NCBI RefSeq assembly: GCF_950295315.1
Contig: NC_080171.1
Span: 95,016,470-95,080,469 of the forward strand
Length of the DNA stretch: 64,000 nucleotides
Source of the DNA: Erinaceus europaeus
Taxonomy: Eukaryota > Chordata > Mammalia > Eulipotyphla > Erinaceidae
Direction: 5' to 3'
Shown: piece after piece, positions 59,669 to 64,000 of the stretch
How the letters are laid out: the number at the start of each line of letters is the position of its first letter
Numbering within the stretch: the first letter of the stretch is position 1
Program-made: the position numbers and the translations under genes
Notes under the pieces: generated by a model
What the model was told of the DNA's origin: nothing
What the model saw: only the letters and a program-made list of their open reading frames with translations
The model's database searches: none

Positions 59669-60274
59669 TCCCTCCACGCTGCTCGGCCACTGCGAGCAGG
59701 GCAGCAGACATGGCAGGGCCATGGGGCAGGGCCGTGGCGGCCTATAATGGCCGCCACCCCTGGGCACCTAGGCCCACGCCTTCTACAAAACTGGCCTGCC
59801 TGCCCTCTTGCTATAAATTCTGGAACGCTCCCAGACCTCCCGGACCCCCGGGCTCCCTGCCGAAACTGGGCACACGAGATCTCCAGCTGCCGGTCCGGTC
59901 TGAAGGCAGACAAGCTGGAGTACGCAGAGATTTGTGCAGAGATCGCAACCTGCAATTCCTAGAAGTGAAGCTGTGCGGGAAGCCACCTCCGGATGGTGAA
60001 CCCCCCCCCCCAACAACTAAGACAGTACATATCTAAATTCGTGTTTAAAATGACATGTCTTCGTAACAAAGGTTTCTCTCCTTGTGTATTAATGACCATG
60101 TTTATGTGTATGTTTAAAGTTTGGTAAACAATAACTTTAAGGCTAAATTCTTACTAGTCAAAGTTAAATGAAAAAGGTTTTCAACGTAATTCTCATAAAG
60201 ATAAAATTAACTTACATTTAAAGTCTAAGGTAAAAATTAGTTAACAAGCAATATATTTTAACTAAGTTGGTCTA

Positions 60275-60491
60275 AACAAAAGGTTAAATAGACTTGTTGA
60301 TGTGTAAAACTCTCCATTACCTTCTCTATTAGAAATGGTAGATCGCACAATGGCTATGCTAATTATTCTCATGCCTGAGGTTTCCTTTCCTGAGTACAAC
60401 GTGACTCCATCTTGAATGGGTGTAACAAAAGGTTAAAAGACATTGTTGCTATGTAAAAGTCTCAAATTCCTTCTCTATTAGAAATATGCTA
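60275..60491 (+). repeat. Diverged ~67-bp direct repeat in the provirus interior
   Basis: 60275-60341 and 60424-60491 share aacaaaaggttaaa and ccttctctattagaaat. Between them, 60345-60400 (gcacaatggctatgctaatt, ctcatgcctgagg) looks like a SINE D head. Confidence 0.75.
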
Positions 60492-60821
60492 ATAACAAGT
60501 TTTGTTTCATAGTAAGTAAATTGCAGCCAGCTGCCTTTGGGACTCTATGCCGTTCCCCACCCCCATACAAATGTCCGTGGAGACAGGTACACCCCCCAGA
60601 GGCAAGAAATGTTTTTTTTTAAGCTGATAAAGTTTAGCCTACAGAGGCAGATATGGCCCCCTCAGGCCTTCCCTTAGCAGCACACTGGTTCTTGTTACTT
60701 GCTTGCATGTTTCTCCATGTTTGTGCCAGTTTCTTTTTATAAAAATGCCTGTACGATATAGGTTTCTGTTCACCCCCCACCCTTGATACTGTAGCCATTT
60801 AGTTAAAAGAAATGGGGGAAT

Positions 60822-61143
60822 TGTTGTTTGCTTTACATTGGGTTCTAGTTCTCCCCCGCCAAGAGAATTGGATCAGTCCAGTTAAATTTGGCAGGCCAGC
60901 TTGGCCCCGCCCCAAGGAACCCAGCCAGAGTTCCTGAGTTACAGAGTTACAGAGTAAGAGAGAGTGCTTGCGCAGCCGAGAAGAGACAGCGGAGTTCTGT
61001 TTGGTGATTAGTTTGGTTTAGTTTATGAATCGTTGTTCCTGAATAAAGAAATACAGCTTCCCTGCCCAGCCGTTGTCTCCGCGTCTCTGTTACCCGCCCG
61101 TGAAGCTAGCCCGGCCAGCAAGAGCCTACGAATTTTAACAACA
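60822..61143 (+). repeat. 3' LTR of the provirus
   Basis: Six substitutions relative to the 5' LTR. The poly(A) signal at 61042-61047 would end the element's transcript. Confidence 0.93.
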
Positions 61144-61266
61144 GTGTAATACTCCAATTCCATTTCAGGTTCGACTTGTGTTTTCTTTTCTAATCTTGTT
61201 TTTCAACTTCGGCCTGAGAGTGAGATCATCCCATAAAGAAGAAACTTTTAAAAAATTATTTATTTA

Positions 61267-61590
61267 TAGGGTCTGGGCAGTAGTGCAGCGGGTTAAGTGC
61301 ACATAGTGCAAAGCACAAGGGCCGACATAAGGATCCCAGTTGGAGCCCCCAGCTCCCCACCTGCTGGGGATCACTTCACAAGTGGTGAAGCAGGCCTGCA
61401 GGTGTCTATCTTCCTCTCCTCCTCTGTCTTCCCTTCCTCTGCTGATTTCTCTCTGTCCTATCCAACAACAACAGCTATTAGAAAACAATAAGAGCTACAA
61501 CAAGGGCAACAAAATGGAAAAAATAGCCTCCAGCAGCAGTAGATTCGTACTGCAAGCACTGAGCCCCAGCAATAACTCTGGAGGCAAAAA
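61267..61590 (+). mobile_element. SINE A, long form
   Basis: gtctgggcagtagtgcagcg head, cagcagcagtagattcgtac long end. Confidence 0.92.
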
Positions 61591-61591
61591 A

Positions 61592-61742
61592 TATTTATTT
61601 ATTTATTACTGGATAGAGACAGAGACACCTGCAGTCCGGCTTCACCACTCGTGAAGCCGCGCGCCCCCCAAGTTCAGGGGCTTAAACTTGGGTCCTTTGA
61701 ACACTGTAATGTGAGCAGTTAATGTGCCACAGCCTGGCCCCC
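61592..61742 (-). mobile_element. SINE B (antisense), abutting SINE A tail to tail
   Basis: atttatttattactggatag to cacagcctggcccc. Confidence 0.82.
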
Positions 61743-61744
61743 AG

Positions 61745-62199
61745 AAGAAACTTCTAAAGCTAGATGTTATATCCTCGTACCCCCTGAGATACATTTAACT
61801 GGTGGAAGAGAATCTAGGTTGATTATCAGTATTTTTTTTTAACACTTCATATAGTCAGATTTGAGAGCTACAGGCCTAATCTAATCCTTTCATCTCTATC
61901 AGCAATCCACAGTATCCCCCCATGGATTTTAGTCTCCCCCTTTACTTCAGACTTCATAATCAATTGCCATCTATACATCTTCATTAAAGGGTTAGTTACA
62001 AGGACACCTTAAACATAAATGCCCAATCCAACAGTCAGCAACCTTTCAAAACATACTTTATCCAGTTTTTTCTTATCCTGAAACATGTAAGCATTTTTAA
62101 TAGTTCTATTAAAACTTTATAATTACCAGTCATATCGAGAAATATAACACTAATATGCATTTCAAACTCATATATTTATTTGGCCAGTATCCCAATTCA
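61745..62199. other. Intron, unassigned
   Basis: 62010-62110 is AT-rich without a family. 61900-62000 may be an L2 edge; not called. Confidence 0.45.
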
Positions 62200-62760
62200 T
62201 CTAGTCATTCAGGTCAAAAGACCAGAGGATGGCATTTTATAATTACTCCTCACACTGTAGCCAATAAATCTCAAATACAGAAATTTTACTGCACTTCTTT
62301 TTTTCACTGCCATTGTCTTAGTTTCATTTGGGTAAGAATATGATTCCTACTTCAATTCATCCAAGGAAATGATCTTTTTAAAGAGACAAATCTGATTGTT
62401 ACCTACCCTTCCTAACTTCCCACATATTAGCAAAATATGCATATCCATTACTTGGCCCTGATTTCCCTCTTTCTATCTCTGGCATCTGACAAACCTGCCC
62501 CAATCTCAAAAATCATACTATAAATGTACTAACACACTTGCAATTATCTAGGACACACTGCCATTTACCATCTTTCTACTGCTGCCTTCTGCAGGGCATA
62601 AAGTTCCCATTGCTGTGCTTAAATTTCTTTCAAGACCGATGTCAGGCATCAGTTTTTCGAGTTTTTGGCCCTCACTACATAAATAGTGACTCATTCCTCC
62701 CTCTATCCTATTTCTATACCCATTTCTTGTCTATAGAATTATTTATCACACTTATAGTAA
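62200..62760 (+). mobile_element. L2-like LINE remnant, RT to 3' end
   Basis: ccaataaatctcaaatacag, gagacaaatctgattgttac, gcagggcataaagttcccat and tctttcaagaccgatgtcag keep the order of the common L2-type text around and beyond the RT C-terminus. Confidence 0.5.
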
Positions 62761-62812
62761 GAAACATTTTTCAGTGGCAACCATAAGCCCCATTCTTGCT
62801 CTGGTAACTATC

Positions 62813-63020
62813 TTTTTTTTTTTTTTTAATTTCTTTATTGGGGAATTAATGTTTTACATTCGACAATAAATACAATAGTTTCTATATGCATAACATTTGC
62901 CAGTTTTCCATATAACAATACAACCCCCACTAGGTCCTTTATCATCCTTTTTGGACCTGAATTCTCTCCCTCTCCCCACAAACCCCAGTCTTTTACTTTG
63001 GAGCAATACGCCAACTCCAG
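62813..63020 (-). mobile_element. L1 3' end (antisense)
   Basis: Poly(T), then tttctttattggggaattaa to gtcttttactttggagcaat, the same end as at 58616. Confidence 0.92.
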
Positions 63021-63189
63021 GAGACTCTATCTTCTATCCCCCCTTACTCTGCCCTATATTCACAAAGGTAGGCTTCCAACAGTAGTAGACGTGTTCTACA
63101 AAACTCTGCCCTCAAGTATAAGTTCTGAATTAGGGCTTGGCCAAACAGATTCTACCTTACAGAAATTGTATTGAGTTAAAATAAAAATT

Positions 63190-63345
63190 TGGAGGCCAGG
63201 AAATACATCACTTAGCAAAGCACACACTTTACCATGAGTGAGGATGAAAATGTGTGTCCACAGCCACCACACAAGAGAACCATGCTAAGGGGTGCTATGT
63301 TTATCTCTCCTCTCTCCACTCCCACCTATACCCATCTCTTCTCTG
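63190..63345 (+). mobile_element. SINE E
   Basis: ggccaggaaatacatcactt to gggtgctatgtttatctctc. Confidence 0.6.
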
Positions 63346-63371
63346 TCCCTATAAGAAATTAAAAATAGGGG

Positions 63372-63655
63372 GTTGGGCAGTAGTGCAGTGGGTTAAGTGA
63401 ACATGGCACAAAACTCAAGGACTGGTGTAAGGATCCTGGTTTGAGGCTCCAGTTCCCCATCTGCATGGGGGTCACTTCACAAGCAGTGAAGCAGGTCTAC
63501 AGGTGTCTATCTTTCTCTCCCCCACCTCTGTCTTCCTCTCCTTTCTCCATTTCTCTCTGTCCTATCTGGCAACAACATCAATAACAACAATAATAACCAC
63601 AATGATTAAAAACAACAAGGGCAACAAAAAAAAAAGGAAAATAAAGAAAATTATT
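63372..63655 (+). mobile_element. SINE A, short form
   Basis: gttgggcagtagtgcagtgg head, tggcaacaacatcaataaca tail block. Confidence 0.93.
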
Positions 63656-63761
63656 TTAAACATTTGTGACAGCAACTGAGTGATTCTGTGAACATACTTA
63701 AAAAAAAAAAAAAAAAGGTTCCACCAGTAGTGGTGGGGTTGCACAGATACAGCAAAAATAC

Positions 63762-63905
63762 AGCATGAGGGAAGAGAACACCATGGCTACGCAAACAGAT
63801 TCTCATGCCTGAAACTCCAAAGTCCCAGGTTCAATCTCTGCTAGCCCCCACCGCACACATCCCACCCCCCATAAGCCAGAGATGAGCAATGTTCTGGTAA
63901 AAGAG
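63762..63905 (+). mobile_element. SINE D
   Basis: gaacaccatggctacgcaaa, aactccaaagtcccaggttc, ccataagccagagatgagca. Confidence 0.85.
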
Positions 63906-64000
63906 CAAAACAATAACAACATAGAAAGGAAGGTGGGGGAACAAGCAGGAGGAAGAAAACTGGTGTCTGTGTTGAGAACTTTAAAAAAAAAAAAATATAT

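Larger units (their letters stand above)
58805..61143 (+). mobile_element. Complete LTR provirus without recognisable gag, pol or env
   Basis: Two 322-bp LTRs (58805-59126, 60822-61143) differ at six positions (about 98% identity), run TGTTG to CAACA, and are bracketed by a perfect 6-bp duplication gtgtaa (58799-58804, 61144-61149). After two bases a primer-binding site TGGCGCCCACGTGGACC (59129) resembles the lysine-tRNA (1,2) type with one base missing. A polypurine tract (about 60805-60820) precedes the 3' LTR. The 1.7-kb interior has a GC-rich 5' half with a 21-bp tandem repeat and an AT-rich 3' half; no retroviral protein motif is present. A 6-bp duplication and lysine site point to a class II (ERVK-like) relative moved by another element's proteins. 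Confidence 0.9.
58616..61233 (-). mobile_element. L1 3' end (antisense) split by the provirus
   Basis: Left part 58616-58798 (gggaattaatgttttacatt) and right part 61150-61233 (cctgagagtgagatcatccc). A 16-bp duplication taaagaagaaactttt brackets the L1 (58600-58615, 61234-61249). Confidence 0.9.

Noticed and set aside
59323..59955. 210-codon reverse open frame over the provirus
   Set aside because: It is a shadow of the stop-free 21-bp repeat and GC-rich leader; no motif, no promoter.
59150..60020. CpG-island promoter of STRBP
   Set aside because: The GC-rich block is bounded by the LTRs of a recent provirus, so it is not an ancestral host promoter.

Overview
This is a mammalian nuclear segment with long introns, dense tRNA-derived SINEs, L1 copies and LTR elements. 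The dominant SINE carries an ATNCGYN-like head of the type TGGCGCAGTGGGTTAAGC, the B box GGTTCGAGCCC and a CAACAA-rich tail. From memory it matches the SINEs that flood the western European hedgehog (Erinaceus europaeus) genome. Species is inferred; mammal is certain.

The only host gene I can support is STRBP (spermatid perinuclear RNA-binding protein, SPNR, a paralogue of ILF3/NF90). It lies on the minus strand. Nine exons run from right to left: 31680-31849 (5'UTR plus the ATG), 28299-28516, 20703-20868, 16608-16752, 7783-7874, 7046-7141, 5733-5844, 5059-5156 and 4234-4345. All junctions are GT-AG, all phases join, and together they encode about residues 1-348, nearly the whole DZF domain. 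The two double-stranded-RNA-binding domains and the C-terminus lie beyond base 1. The upstream 5'UTR exons and the promoter lie beyond 64000 or were not recognised.

Layout: 1-4149 is a decayed sense-strand L1 inside a STRBP intron. 4234-31849 is the exon-bearing part, with introns full of SINEs. 31850-64000 is the intron upstream of the ATG exon. It holds an old L1 (32.2-33.5 kb), L2-like relics, an LTR element (36.7-38.9 kb), a solo-type LTR (43.4-43.7 kb), an L1 with twin-priming inversion (47.3-47.8 kb), an internally deleted L1 (53.6-55.4 kb) and a young complete provirus with no recognisable gag, pol or env (58.8-61.1 kb).

SINE families used below. A: about 270-360 bp, CAACAA-rich, with a short and a long 3' end. 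B: about 200 bp, head GGTGGCGCACCTGGTT, ending in AATAAA-rich A tails. C: head GGAGGTGGCGCAGTGGATAA. D: head GGGAGATAGCATAATGGTTA. E: a more diverged tRNA-type family. These letters are mine, not database names.

Best candidates for something new: the provirus with a 21-bp repeat that is stop-free in all six frames; a 130-bp tandem duplication that copies the 5' two-thirds of a STRBP exon with its acceptor; a basic upstream ORF whose TGA overlaps the STRBP ATG across a splice junction; and SINEs inserted about 20 nt from two STRBP splice donors.
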